From a virus, in IMG/VR virus record IMGVR_UViG_3300031772_000001, positions 103,661 through 167,660 of that record: a stretch of 64,000 nt of DNA; one strand, given 5' to 3'. The first letter of the stretch is position 1; every line of letters begins with the position of its first letter. The notes below the pieces were generated by a model that searched no databases, had not been told where the DNA came from, and was given only the letters and a program-made list of their open reading frames with translations. This document shows positions 26,663 through 36,625 of this stretch, piece after piece. The translations under genes were made by a program, and so were the position numbers.

Positions 26663-27761
26663 TTTGACTCCTTTGTGATGGTTTGTTAATGTGTTTTCTC
26701 AATAGTATCTCATTCATAACCTGACAAACACAATCATCAAAACTATTCTCAATCTCATCATAAGTAAACCGGAAAACTGCCCAACCACTCTCTTTCATAA
26801 ACTTATCCCTCCTAAAATCTTTAAGAACTACCTGCTTTGAAGTTCTATGCTCCTCTCCATCACACTCAATATCAATACTAAGAGAAGGAATTGCTATATC
26901 AAGAAAATATGGCGGGTAAGGATACTCAAGTATGGATTCAGGAATTGCCTTGTGAAGTTTTATCTGTAAAGGGCTTGTAACAACTACCAACTTCCTCCTA
27001 CCCTCAGAATATAACACATAATAAGACCCATCTTTTTTCCTGTCCTCTATCACATCAACTTTACTTCGCACGTACAAACCAAGACGAGCAAAGTTATTGG
27101 AAACACAAGCCTCACAAACACCAAGTTCCTTAGCAACTGTTTCTATGCTCTTACATTCCATATACCTTTTATGTGCAGAAATCCAATCAACAGAGTCAAG
27201 TTTTGCTTTATTAAGAGACACACCAATACTATTCCACCGCTTAGAAGCAATAATTCTATTTTTGTTAATCTTATGAGACTCAAAATTATCACAAACCTTC
27301 AGTCCAATTAGTCTAAACCTATTATACAAACAAGAAACAGATACCCCTACATCTCCACACAAGGAATCTAAACTCTCTCCATTCATATACCTCTCATGGA
27401 CATCAAAATACTTCTGATGCTCAACGGGAGAATTTAATATCCTTCTCTTTGTACGCTCAGTAGGACAACAAACCTCATAACCACCAGAACGAAAAGACGT
27501 GTAAAGATAAGCAACAGATACCCCAAACTTTTTACAAATCTCTGAAATATTTACACAACCCATATACATCTTATGAGCCTCGACAACATCAAACGGATTC
27601 CTCTTCTTAGGAAGATTCTCACAACCAACAGCATGAAGACCCCTACTAACAGTAGACCTGTCTATCCCAAGTGATAGAGCAATAGCCCTGTAAGACATAC
27701 CCTCTTGGTACATCTTCAGGGCTATACCCTTATCAAACTCTGCTTTATACCACCTTCTCAT
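26655..27761 (-). CDS. free-standing homing-endonuclease-like protein (HTH repeats plus Vsr/DUF559-like nuclease)
   Basis: 368 aa from the ATG at 27761 (GGGG about 10 bases ahead; an ATG at 27779 has no ribosome site). The first 210 residues carry at least four similar helix-turn-helix units (for example YRAIALSLGIDRSTVSRGL, ISEICKKFGVSVAYLYTSF, LDSLCGDVGVSVSCLYNRF, IETVAKELGVCEACVSNNF). Residues about 275-345 form a Vsr/DUF559-like nuclease: FLDIAIPSLSIDIECDGEEH, KDFRRDKFMKESGWAV and FRFT. This architecture is typical of mobile site-specific endonucleases. It separates sheath from tube, which are normally adjacent, so it is probably an insertion; its last codons carry the tube gene's ribosome site. 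Confidence 0.8.
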   Translation of the reverse strand: MRRWYKAEFDKGIALKMYQEGMSYRAIALSLGIDRSTVSRGLHAVGCENLPKKRNPFDVVEAHKMYMGCVNISEICKKFGVSVAYLYTSFRSGGYEVCCPTERTKRRILNSPVEHQKYFDVHERYMNGESLDSLCGDVGVSVSCLYNRFRLIGLKVCDNFESHKINKNRIIASKRWNSIGVSLNKAKLDSVDWISAHKRYMECKSIETVAKELGVCEACVSNNFARLGLYVRSKVDVIEDRKKDGSYYVLYSEGRRKLVVVTSPLQIKLHKAIPESILEYPYPPYFLDIAIPSLSIDIECDGEEHRTSKQVVLKDFRRDKFMKESGWAVFRFTYDEIENSFDDCVCQVMNEILLRKHINKPSQRSQNE

Positions 27762-27796
27762 TTTCCGTAACAACCCCATAAGAATGTTAAAAAACA

Positions 27797-29653
27797 CTAA
27801 GAAAATCTGGCACCGGACGAGTAAAGGCAAAAGTCCACGGTCAGGAATTCTGCCGTTGGGGTAGGCTTCAAAAGAATCTTCCCGTACATCTCTGAACGAT
27901 CCTTGGCAATGTCAGTATTTGTGGTTTTATCACAAATCACCTTCACATCATCAAGACCACGACCGTTCTTTACTTCCTCAACATAAGGAGTAACAAGAGC
28001 TATGAAGGTAATCCAAGTCAATTCATCATCCGGCTCAAACACCAGATACTTGACTGAAGTTGAAATAACCTTCTCCAAGTACAGAAGCATACGACGCACA
28101 TTAACCCTATCCAACTTGGTAGGACGATTCTGCAATGTCCTCTGACCCCATACAACAAATCCAGCAGACGGGTCAGGAAGAATTGTGTTGACATTTACCT
28201 TACGGTCATACAGAGCATCCACGTCTGCATCTGTAGGCGTAAACTGCAACCCAAGCGGCTGAGGATTCAACACACCACGATTCAAACCAGCAGGAGCAAA
28301 CCAAGCTGCTGCCACTTGATCATTATAAGCATATCGTTGAGCCACAAACCCGGAAGGAGGAAGAATCACATTCACATTATTATACGGATCATCACTGATA
28401 ATCCAAGGCCAATAAAGCGCACCATAAGAAGTATCTTTTGCAGGTCCGTTATTCCCCTTTCTCCATGAAATAACCTGCTGACGGTTATACCCCATCGGAG
28501 GATCAACAAGATAGAAACAGTCACGCCGAACATTCCGACACATATCTTCCATTGCATCAATAATTGACTTATAACCAGAGACAGAGACATGAATACCATC
28601 AATCTGTACACCCGGAACCGCAACAACATTCAGATCGAGAATCTTGCTGTTTGCCATTGCGTAAACACCTGTCTGACTCGCAAGAGTTCCTGCATAGTCA
28701 ATAGCATCAAGATCAGCACCATCATCACCAAGAGCAAATGAATAATTATTATCAACAAGAGTGTAAGTGTTGTTAAGAACTTCTACAACAATATTTTGGG
28801 AAATTGGATCACCACGACGGCCTTCATTGATAACTTTCACAATATAGTTATCACTTGAAGCAATAAGACTCAACCCAGAATACTGTTCAATATCAGCAAA
28901 GGCATTTGAAAGCACATCCCAACCCTGAACAGCAAGGTCAAAGTCATCACAAGGCCCACTACCCGGAGTTACCACATTACGAATCTGAATTCGTATACCA
29001 CCACTCGCAACAGTATTTGCCCAAGTACCCGGAGAAGTTGCTGATATTCTTAAAATCTTATTCACCCCACTATCTGTAACCACTGCTTGAGCAATACCCG
29101 ATTCCGAATAGCTACACAAAACATTATTTGAGGCAGAATCAGGGGCATAAGCAAACGTCACATCATACGCACCTGTCTGATAATCAATACTTCCAATATC
29201 ATTACCATCCTCGATCACCCTTCCCAAACCATTATCATAAGCATGATGAGGGGTAGGGGTGTGTACAGCATTCGGATAAGAGAAGTCAATAGTATTTGGA
29301 GTCAACGGATGATTTACTAAAGTACCACTATAATGAACCTGAACACCAGTACCCGAACCAATAACCTCGTTCGGAACTTTCAGGTTAATAACACGAACAA
29401 ACACACCCTGATTTCCGATCTTGAGATACTGCTCCATCGAATACCAAGAACGATCCTTCCAAGCAGGATTAGGATACCCAAGCTGGTTCACAAGCTCGGT
29501 AGGATTTGCAATCTTGATCCTGTCATTAACCTTTCCCTTTTCAGCCCGCCCAACCACACCAAAAATAGTGGAAGACAGACGCTCCGCATACTGCGAAAAA
29601 TCAAACTCACGAAACGCTACACCGGGACTGAGCAAAGGATAAGTATTTCCCAT
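27797..29653 (-). CDS. tail sheath protein
   Basis: 618 aa from the ATG at 29653, preceded by GGAGG with an 8-base spacer. The N-terminus YPLLSPGVAFREFDFSQYAE and SSTIFGVVGRAEKGKVND are the usual sheath start, and the C-terminal domain (VNVRRMLLYLEKVISTSVKY, FEPDDELTW, and the end GKILLKPTPTAEFLTVDFCL) is the conserved sheath subtilisin-like closing region. The variable middle (about 130-380) would decorate the outer surface. It contracts to drive the tube. Next gene upstream is a small protein, next downstream the inserted endonuclease. Confidence 0.93.
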   Translation of the reverse strand: MGNTYPLLSPGVAFREFDFSQYAERLSSTIFGVVGRAEKGKVNDRIKIANPTELVNQLGYPNPAWKDRSWYSMEQYLKIGNQGVFVRVINLKVPNEVIGSGTGVQVHYSGTLVNHPLTPNTIDFSYPNAVHTPTPHHAYDNGLGRVIEDGNDIGSIDYQTGAYDVTFAYAPDSASNNVLCSYSESGIAQAVVTDSGVNKILRISATSPGTWANTVASGGIRIQIRNVVTPGSGPCDDFDLAVQGWDVLSNAFADIEQYSGLSLIASSDNYIVKVINEGRRGDPISQNIVVEVLNNTYTLVDNNYSFALGDDGADLDAIDYAGTLASQTGVYAMANSKILDLNVVAVPGVQIDGIHVSVSGYKSIIDAMEDMCRNVRRDCFYLVDPPMGYNRQQVISWRKGNNGPAKDTSYGALYWPWIISDDPYNNVNVILPPSGFVAQRYAYNDQVAAAWFAPAGLNRGVLNPQPLGLQFTPTDADVDALYDRKVNVNTILPDPSAGFVVWGQRTLQNRPTKLDRVNVRRMLLYLEKVISTSVKYLVFEPDDELTWITFIALVTPYVEEVKNGRGLDDVKVICDKTTNTDIAKDRSEMYGKILLKPTPTAEFLTVDFCLYSSGARFS

Positions 29654-29670
29654 AACCAAAACCTCCAAAA

Positions 29671-29892
29671 TTATAAGGTTGATCTGTTCTTTTTCTTCTT
29701 TTGTCCAGAAACAGTAGGCTCAACTATGTCTGAGTCAAAAACCGAACTCACAACATCTGTTTTTTCCTCCTTTTCGACAATCAACTCAGACTGAGTGTGC
29801 TGTGTTTCTTTTATTTGTTCACCAGTATGGTGATGATTGCTTGGATCATCATAATGAATCAACCTACCATTTACCAAAATTGATTTCAGCAT
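29671..29892 (-). CDS. hypothetical protein ahead of the sheath
   Basis: 73 aa. It starts MLKSILVNGRLIHYDDPSNH, carries a HHH run, then a charged segment, and ends in KKKKNRSTL. It has GAGGTGA ahead of the ATG and lies 9 bp after the FN3 fibre gene and just before the sheath. The acidic/basic segregation and histidine run suggest a disordered virion or assembly protein. Unrecognised. Confidence 0.65.
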   Translation of the reverse strand: MLKSILVNGRLIHYDDPSNHHHTGEQIKETQHTQSELIVEKEEKTDVVSSVFDSDIVEPTVSGQKKKKNRSTL

Positions 29893-29900
29893 ACTTCACC

Positions 29901-31373
29901 TCACACGGAGTAGGTCATCCTTCTTATTGCAAAAGAACTAAAGTCAAGCTGCATATTGGAGTTTATCTTAACACCGATAGCTAAGTCTGTTGGTGAATTA
30001 ACAAAATCTCGTGAAAAATGTAAAGAATTTCTTGAGGCTGGCATAATCCACGACTGAATAACAGCAGAAGACACATTCAATACCTGCAAAACCCAAGTAT
30101 CTTCACAGGTAAAATCACCTTCAAGTCTATACGTCTCTACCCACGCCGGAAAAGTATGTGACTGTATATAGTCAACCAAAGGATTCCCAGGTGTGAAACT
30201 CATTGCTGCACTTTGGTCATTTCCAACAAACACAGCACTACCACTCTTGTTTACTAAATGAAAAACTTCAGGTGGAGTACAGTTGTAATCAAAGAAATTC
30301 ACCTGTTCATAAAGCTGCCCACAGACATCTATTTCCTGTTTAATAACAGTAGCAACTATACCACAATTAGAACCCGTAGGTTTTACTACGTGTATACCAT
30401 CAGAAATAATCACAAAATCAGATACAGAAATACTTATCGTGGATGGAGGAGGAGTAACCCCCTTAGATACCTGAAGATTCTCAGAAACACTAACACCGTC
30501 CGAAATATCACACCCCAAACTCATGCCAACTTCTGCAATATTTGACCAACCAGACTCCAATAAAGAAGAGATTATTTGGGCTTTTACTCTGTAGTAGTAA
30601 ACCCCTACAGACGGAACCATGTCAAGAAAGGTCAACAAAGGTCCAGTATAAACATCAATTGACGTACCAAACAAAGGATCGTCTGATCTTTGAAGCACGT
30701 ACTGATCTGACCCTAAAGAAACACCCCAATCAACCTGAATACCAAGAGGGGACACCTGCACGGCAGTCAATCCCACAGGTATAGGAACCGAATAATCCTC
30801 TGTGTAAATCGAAGGTGGAGATGCTGCGTTTGAATAAGCAACAGACAAACCAAGACTAACAAAATTTGTCAAAGAATTAAGACGAGTAGAGTCCCAATCC
30901 AAAACTGTAACTACAGGAGAATCTACTTTAACATCAATATACCTCAATAACTTCAAAGACTTTGGCAATGAATTTGACAACACAAGAACCCGAACTGCAT
31001 CAAACTCGTTCAAGTAAACACTAACACTACCTACATTAAGATACAAAACCCTTGTAAAGTGGACTATAGAATCAGACCCTATATTTGGCTCAATCTCAAA
31101 TAATATCAAAACCTTATTTACATTAACACACCATACCCAAAAACGATCACTGTAAAATGTCCCATTACTTTGTAAAGCAGGTGAAACAGTAAAATTAAGT
31201 AGGGAAAATCTAAGAGACGAAACATAATCTGTGTAATACTCTTTTATCAGCAGCTTCCCGTAAGACTGCATGACAGTCCACAGAGATCCCTTAACAGAGA
31301 TCCCTTGAGGTATGGACTCAGTGCCATACCCATTTACAAAAAGTTCTTGCTTATCGGTTACAGGTAGCGACAT
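29901..31373 (-). CDS. tail fibre-like protein with an FN3 domain and VSD repeats
   Basis: 490 aa. Residues about 205-285 form a fibronectin type III domain (VDWGVSLGSDQYVLQRSDDP ... YYYRVKAQII ... SGWSNIAEVG). It is followed by ISDGVSVSENLQVSKGVT and SISVSDFVIISDGIHVV, short units similar to the repeats of two other fibre proteins in this window. The N-terminal 180 residues are beta-rich; the C-terminus holds a jelly-roll-like segment with a cysteine (EGDFTCEDTWVLQVLN). A surface appendage role is likely; the receptor is unknown. Confidence 0.7.
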   Translation of the reverse strand: MSLPVTDKQELFVNGYGTESIPQGISVKGSLWTVMQSYGKLLIKEYYTDYVSSLRFSLLNFTVSPALQSNGTFYSDRFWVWCVNVNKVLILFEIEPNIGSDSIVHFTRVLYLNVGSVSVYLNEFDAVRVLVLSNSLPKSLKLLRYIDVKVDSPVVTVLDWDSTRLNSLTNFVSLGLSVAYSNAASPPSIYTEDYSVPIPVGLTAVQVSPLGIQVDWGVSLGSDQYVLQRSDDPLFGTSIDVYTGPLLTFLDMVPSVGVYYYRVKAQIISSLLESGWSNIAEVGMSLGCDISDGVSVSENLQVSKGVTPPPSTISISVSDFVIISDGIHVVKPTGSNCGIVATVIKQEIDVCGQLYEQVNFFDYNCTPPEVFHLVNKSGSAVFVGNDQSAAMSFTPGNPLVDYIQSHTFPAWVETYRLEGDFTCEDTWVLQVLNVSSAVIQSWIMPASRNSLHFSRDFVNSPTDLAIGVKINSNMQLDFSSFAIRRMTYSV

Positions 31374-31375
31374 AT

Positions 31376-31585
31376 TCAGAACTGACCCATCCTGAGTTTT
31401 ACAATATACTCAATACCAAGATTTTCACATATACCATCATCCAAAGCCTCTGATACCTTGAGAAGATTGGTCAGTGCAGTAAATGTATCTTCCTTCACAA
31501 TAGGATCTTTCAATACCTGAACTTTAAGCTGTGCAGTCAGATACTCTTGACGTGCAATCAAAGAAACAATGTCTTCCGTGGTCAT
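31376..31585 (-). CDS. hypothetical small protein
   Basis: 69 aa. The start is the ATG at 31585, right after AGGAG (spacing 6), not the longer frame beginning inside the preceding gene. The product (TTEDIVSLIARQEYLTAQLK..., TALTNLLKVSEALDDGICEN) is all helical and acidic, like a small chaperone or coiled-coil assembly factor for the fibre genes on either side. The gene begins 9 bp after its upstream neighbour ends. Confidence 0.75.
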   Translation of the reverse strand: MTTEDIVSLIARQEYLTAQLKVQVLKDPIVKEDTFTALTNLLKVSEALDDGICENLGIEYIVKLRMGQF

Positions 31586-31593
31586 AGTATCTC

Positions 31594-34500
31594 CTAAGCA
31601 AAAAGTGAATAAGTATAAGTTAAAGTCAAGTTCTTGTTTGCGTCCGCTGCTGCAAAGATAAATACTCCGTTGGAACCGAAAGAATATTCGCCAGTTCCCG
31701 GTGTAATGACGGCAATACGCCATACGGGTCCAAAAGCGTATCCTCCGTTCTTGAAATCTATTGGGGTATGTGCCATTGCGTCTGCATAAGTCGCAGCTAA
31801 CTTAATATGTGTAGTATCTACATTGATTGCATAATAAATACCGCCATCGACTAACGGAGTAGGAAACATGAAATACGGTCGATTAGTTTCTGAATGGTAC
31901 AACTTCACAGGTGTACCGTCAGCGATATTCAAACCACACGCTATCGTATCGTTAGGTAAATCAGACACGGACCACGTTGATGTGATTGTCGGGGTATAAG
32001 AAGTATATGCCGTTACACCCTCCATAACTTTCACAACCATCGGGTCGGGGTCAGTAGCTCGAAAATCTGGATCGGTAGTCTCCGTTACGTGCTTGACATA
32101 GGGAGTCGCGGCAGGAATCTGAAATGCAATAGCATTTGCAACATCTACAGGAACATGGTAATTCTTAGCTGCAACACTCATTGTTTGCAGATTATCCTTG
32201 ATCTTATTGGGACCGTGAACCCAAGTGAACCTATCGCCCAAAACGAACTGTTGATCCCACGGCTTGCCCGTTGCGTTGTTGAATGCAACACTTACACCCT
32301 GAAGAAGTGCAGTCGTACCTGTCTTTGGAATCGGACGGTCGCCAGTATTGTCCTTAATCCAAGCAGAACCGCTCCACCCAAACGGTGTTGGATAGCCGAG
32401 TTCTGCATTATAGTGCATCGAGTTAAAGTGAGCAATAGGGACGATAACTCCGTTTCCAAGGTCTACAGTGTTGCGGAATGCGTGTGCCCACCAGTTAGTC
32501 GTACCCCCATAAGGCCAACCCATGTATTGATATGCCTGAGACCAACTGGAAAAAGATGCGTCTATTATTAACGATCTATGTGATCCTCCTATAACATAAG
32601 TTTGCCCATAAAACGTACCGCCTCCACCACTATGTCGAACAAGGAATTTGAATATTTTATCAGATAACTGAACTACATATCCTTCGTAATAAGCAGTAAC
32701 ACCTTCTAAATACCAAGCATCCTCTGTGGTTATATTTCCAGTACCAACTCCAGTAACTACAACAGTGTATCTATTAAGGTTATGTGCTGAAACATCGACA
32801 ATTTCATTTGTACCTTTTCGCAGACAAGTTCCTCTTGCTGAACCATCGTAGGCTCCACCAAAAGAGCACCATCCTATACTATTCCCGTCGTGAACTTCAT
32901 CTTGCAGCACCCAAGCCTTCTCGCCATCCGTAAAATATTGATCCCCGGCACGAAGTTGACAACCTCCACGTATAACACGGCCATTGTACGCTTCCAACTG
33001 ACCTGTAGCAATATGCGCTCTTCCAGCGGACATCCCTTCCAATTTCTCACCCACACCAGTAATGTACTGAGTTGCCGTAGACGCACCAAGATCAATCTTA
33101 CTCAGACCTGTTGTATGACCAGACCATAGATACCCTGAAATTGGGTCATACGCTAAATCATAAATTGGATTAGATAAGATATTAGTAATTGTCAAGAGTG
33201 ACGGTGCAACAGTGGGAGTAAGGGTATTATACAGGTACAACCCGTCTGATGTCGCTATGTAGACATTAGTACCAACCTTGACCATCCGATATGCTTTTGT
33301 TCCCGTAGTACCAAACTTACACAACGCCTCAGAAGTCTCAATGGTCCAGAAACGCCAACGGCACACGTTCTGCAATTCCGTGGATCGGCTCTTCTGAATA
33401 GAATAGATAAAGTCCCCTACCTGAACTTGATCCTCTATCATGTTGTCTGTTCTCGCCGTCGCTTGATCCTCGGCTATGCTCTCCTGATTATCATGGGCTT
33501 GCATCTTGCCATCGACGTCTACGCCCATAGACAACTGCCATACCGGATAACCTCTCCATGAACCTGCACTATATATGTAAGACCACGGCTCAAGTTCAAG
33601 AGAGAATCGTCCCGTGTTCCATCTAATAACTGTATGTATACCAGTACCAACATCATTAAGTGTAATTGGAGTACCGCCTTGAACAGACGACACTTTCATG
33701 CTTGTTCCGCTCTTATAAACAATGTGATAGCTAGTATCAGGGAGCAACGGATCAGGAAGAGTAATTGTGGAAGTGAACCGAACAAGTTCATCCACTAAAT
33801 GCCCTTGACTACTATCTGTAACAATAGTATCCGTAGGAGGACCAGATACAGTGAATGTATCATCAATAATATCTGAAGCATCCCCTGTTTTTGTAATCCG
33901 CACACGCCCGATAATAGGATGTTTATTGGTAGGTGTTCCAGATAAAGCAATCGTCCCTTGAGACGACGGTGTGTGACCGGGATCACTAAAAATCTGGTCC
34001 ATATAACCAGAAGGATGTGCAAATACACGAGATATAGCGGGTCCAAAATCAGAAGGGGTAGAATATCCAATAGTAACAGCTATATCTTGAGGATTGCTAC
34101 CGCGCATCGGAAAGCCAAAAACGAAAACACCCATTGGACCAACCAACTCGGTAGTAGCATAGTCCCTTACCCATTTATGACCATAACAAGGACCAGACCA
34201 CTGAATGCTGGCTGCTATATCTAATTCCCAAATATGCCTCATCACATTATTCAGCGTGGTTGGTGGATTAAACGGGCTTATCCCTTGGACATTACTATTA
34301 AGTCCAAAAACTCGGTGCGCATAATACATCAAATTCTGTGTAATCTTACGTTGGATATAGTGATTGTTAGGTGAATTGTACCCTCCAGCGGTAAAACTAT
34401 AAAAGATCGTATACTTGACGAATAGATATTGATTGATCTGCTGCGTGATAGGTACTGACAACTCAATAAAAGAGGCATAATCATAAGGATAATCTGAACC

Positions 34501-34860
34501 AGCATAAAAATTCGATCCTATAACTCTGATAGTGCGAGGAGCACCCGGAGGGGCAAACAAATACTGTACATAAGCACTATTCAAGATAGGGTCAGTTATT
34601 AGGCTAAGAGATGTTGACCTTCCACTCGATAGAGTAGTGATGCGCTGCCAAGGAGAATATCTTTGGCGAAAGTCCTCTGCTGGAACTGTAGATCCCGACA
34701 GCGTTATCTCTCTTGAAAAACCACTAAACAGACCAGTACCTTCCCAACATCCAAACACCAATGGCATCTGATCCGTTGAAGTATTCCACTGTGACCCTTC
34801 AGACACAACTTTGTCATTCTCGATCAATTTCCATTCATACAGACCTTTGTTCTTGAACAT
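31594..34860 (-). CDS. large tail fibre / structural protein with a propeller-like segment
   Basis: 1088 aa, beta-rich, no membrane helix. Residues about 500-590 contain propeller-like repeats (AYRMVKVGTNVYIATSDGLY, ILSNPIYDLAYDPISGYLWS, TGLSKIDLGASTATQYITG). The N-terminus GLYEWKLIENDKVVSEGSQW resembles phage proteins of the fibre cluster, and the C-terminal part ends with ITPGTGEYSFGSNGVFIFA, a strand-rich tip. Codon use is somewhat more GC-rich than its neighbours by eye, as if separately acquired; not measured. RBS AAGGAG is 6 bases from the ATG at 34860. Confidence 0.65.
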   Translation of the reverse strand: MFKNKGLYEWKLIENDKVVSEGSQWNTSTDQMPLVFGCWEGTGLFSGFSREITLSGSTVPAEDFRQRYSPWQRITTLSSGRSTSLSLITDPILNSAYVQYLFAPPGAPRTIRVIGSNFYAGSDYPYDYASFIELSVPITQQINQYLFVKYTIFYSFTAGGYNSPNNHYIQRKITQNLMYYAHRVFGLNSNVQGISPFNPPTTLNNVMRHIWELDIAASIQWSGPCYGHKWVRDYATTELVGPMGVFVFGFPMRGSNPQDIAVTIGYSTPSDFGPAISRVFAHPSGYMDQIFSDPGHTPSSQGTIALSGTPTNKHPIIGRVRITKTGDASDIIDDTFTVSGPPTDTIVTDSSQGHLVDELVRFTSTITLPDPLLPDTSYHIVYKSGTSMKVSSVQGGTPITLNDVGTGIHTVIRWNTGRFSLELEPWSYIYSAGSWRGYPVWQLSMGVDVDGKMQAHDNQESIAEDQATARTDNMIEDQVQVGDFIYSIQKSRSTELQNVCRWRFWTIETSEALCKFGTTGTKAYRMVKVGTNVYIATSDGLYLYNTLTPTVAPSLLTITNILSNPIYDLAYDPISGYLWSGHTTGLSKIDLGASTATQYITGVGEKLEGMSAGRAHIATGQLEAYNGRVIRGGCQLRAGDQYFTDGEKAWVLQDEVHDGNSIGWCSFGGAYDGSARGTCLRKGTNEIVDVSAHNLNRYTVVVTGVGTGNITTEDAWYLEGVTAYYEGYVVQLSDKIFKFLVRHSGGGGTFYGQTYVIGGSHRSLIIDASFSSWSQAYQYMGWPYGGTTNWWAHAFRNTVDLGNGVIVPIAHFNSMHYNAELGYPTPFGWSGSAWIKDNTGDRPIPKTGTTALLQGVSVAFNNATGKPWDQQFVLGDRFTWVHGPNKIKDNLQTMSVAAKNYHVPVDVANAIAFQIPAATPYVKHVTETTDPDFRATDPDPMVVKVMEGVTAYTSYTPTITSTWSVSDLPNDTIACGLNIADGTPVKLYHSETNRPYFMFPTPLVDGGIYYAINVDTTHIKLAATYADAMAHTPIDFKNGGYAFGPVWRIAVITPGTGEYSFGSNGVFIFAAADANKNLTLTYTYSLFA

Positions 34861-34870
34861 GACAAGCTCC

Positions 34871-36622
34871 TTACGATATATTTACAGTAGTCATAATAGC
34901 ACTATACCCAGCGCCTACCTGAAATGCAGGAATAATATCTTGCTCAAAATCCCTGGACTCTTCGTATTCAAAAGTTTTTGTTATCTGTCCAAAAGATCCT
35001 GTCCCTACTTCAAATAAAACAGCATCTTGTTCAAAATCCCTGGACTCTTCGTACTCGAAGGTCTTGATTATTTGCCCTAACTTCGCACTTGAAGCCTCAA
35101 AATTAACTGGCTCAGTAAGTATCTGTATATTCTCAGTATTCCCGATAGTCTCTTGATACTCAAAAGGATCAAATATCAAAACCTGTTTGTAATTGGCAGG
35201 CGGGGTAAAGTATTCTCCACCCATCAAAGACGAGAAACATCTTACCCTGAGATACTTTAGACCAAGAGTTCCTGTCCATTTATGCCATCTATCATAAGTG
35301 TCATTGTCACTTATAACAACAGAATCTTCAACTACAAAATTACCACCACTTAAATGACCTATCTCTATGGTGTAGGGATAATGAAGATACTGAAGATAAC
35401 TACCCGTCAAATAGGGAATGTAGATGTAAGGATTAAATACTGGCAAACCACCTAATGAAATTACTTCTATAGTCGAAATATTGTCTGAAACCAAAATCTG
35501 TAAATATAAAGATAATATAGATTCGCTTAATAACTCACTTACAGAAATATTGTCTGAAACCAAAATCTGTAAATATAAAGATAATATAGATTCGCTTAAT
35601 AACTCACTTACAGAAATATTGTCTGAAATGTTAATAGATAAGTCTGAAGAAACTACTTCCTCAGATCCAGAGGAAGAGAACGTAGCAGGATCATTTTGGT
35701 TGGCGTACTCGGTGGCTATCCAATTCGCATTTAATAAGCTAGAATTTATTCTAGCTTCGTCGATATATCCCCTAAATGTTTGAGGGTATCCTGGAGCTTT
35801 ACCAATCAAAAGATCATAGACATTGGATACAGGAATCACTGTCTCAGTCATAGTCTCTCTAGCGATACCATCTACGTATAGTCTCATGGTACTTGAGTCC
35901 CAAGTACCTACTACATAATGCCAGTTACCGTCTCCTATATTATTGGCTCCAACCAAGGAATCGTAGCCACTAGCATTTGCTAATTCAAGATTAAGATTAC
36001 CTATTGCATCAAAGGTGTAACCATTGCGATCTATCCCGTAGTTACCCTTTCCAAAAATTACACTATGATGACCTGCCTGTGTACCTTTGACCCAGGCACT
36101 AAGACTACCTACAGTAGTTAAATTCAGATTGGCATGAGTTCCGACCTGTAAATAATCAAGGTTACTATCGTTGAACACATAAGCATTGCCTATCTTGCCA
36201 GTAGCGGGTGCTGGAGAGCCTGAAGCAATAGAAGCATCACAACCATTTCCTGAAGAGTCCGTAAGACCGTTAAGATGATATGCTGCCTCAGTATGAACAT
36301 CTGACCACACCGCCGTACTATTAGCTACAGTCGGTCCACCGTACTGACACCAGATCTCTTTATTCACAGACGTACCGAGTGAAGGTATCTGTACCCATGC
36401 CTCCACCTTACTCGTACCTGCTGAATATAGTACAACCTCACGTTTGAGTTCGGTCACACCATTGGTATCAAAGAATCTAATATCAAGACCTGTTACGGTA
36501 TCGGTCACATGCGTCCAGAATCCAGCAGGGATAGAGGAGCAAAGTTCAGAGAACAAATACACAAAATTTGTATTTGTACCAGTGACTTTGGTTTTATCTA
36601 TTGTGATCTTGAACTTGTACAT
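34871..36622 (-). CDS. DUF2341 / LamG-domain tail fibre with tandem repeats
   Basis: 583 aa. Residues 1-110 match the DUF2341 pattern (FWTHVTDTVTGLDIRFFDT, VEAWVQIPSL, EIWCQYGG); residues about 115-310 form a LamG/concanavalin jelly roll (AAYHLNGLTDSSGNG, LSAWVKGTQAG, GNWHYVVGTWDSSTMRLYVD, FRGYIDEARI). A run of 23-residue repeats (VSDNISVSELLSES...) follows at about 330-385, coded by a perfect 69-bp tandem duplication, and a second repeat (KTFEYEESRDFEQD) occurs twice near the C-terminus. DUF2341 plus LamG usually mediate surface or glycan binding. Confidence 0.8.
   Translation of the reverse strand: MYKFKITIDKTKVTGTNTNFVYLFSELCSSIPAGFWTHVTDTVTGLDIRFFDTNGVTELKREVVLYSAGTSKVEAWVQIPSLGTSVNKEIWCQYGGPTVANSTAVWSDVHTEAAYHLNGLTDSSGNGCDASIASGSPAPATGKIGNAYVFNDSNLDYLQVGTHANLNLTTVGSLSAWVKGTQAGHHSVIFGKGNYGIDRNGYTFDAIGNLNLELANASGYDSLVGANNIGDGNWHYVVGTWDSSTMRLYVDGIARETMTETVIPVSNVYDLLIGKAPGYPQTFRGYIDEARINSSLLNANWIATEYANQNDPATFSSSGSEEVVSSDLSINISDNISVSELLSESILSLYLQILVSDNISVSELLSESILSLYLQILVSDNISTIEVISLGGLPVFNPYIYIPYLTGSYLQYLHYPYTIEIGHLSGGNFVVEDSVVISDNDTYDRWHKWTGTLGLKYLRVRCFSSLMGGEYFTPPANYKQVLIFDPFEYQETIGNTENIQILTEPVNFEASSAKLGQIIKTFEYEESRDFEQDAVLFEVGTGSFGQITKTFEYEESRDFEQDIIPAFQVGAGYSAIMTTVNIS
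35475..35612 (-). repeat. perfect 69-bp tandem duplication in the fibre gene
   Basis: 35475-35543 and 35544-35612 are identical base for base, followed by a partial third copy that diverges after gaaatattgtctgaaa. The unit encodes 23 residues, so the reading frame is kept. The lack of any difference indicates a very recent slippage or recombination event. Confidence 0.95.
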
Positions 36623-36625
36623 AAA

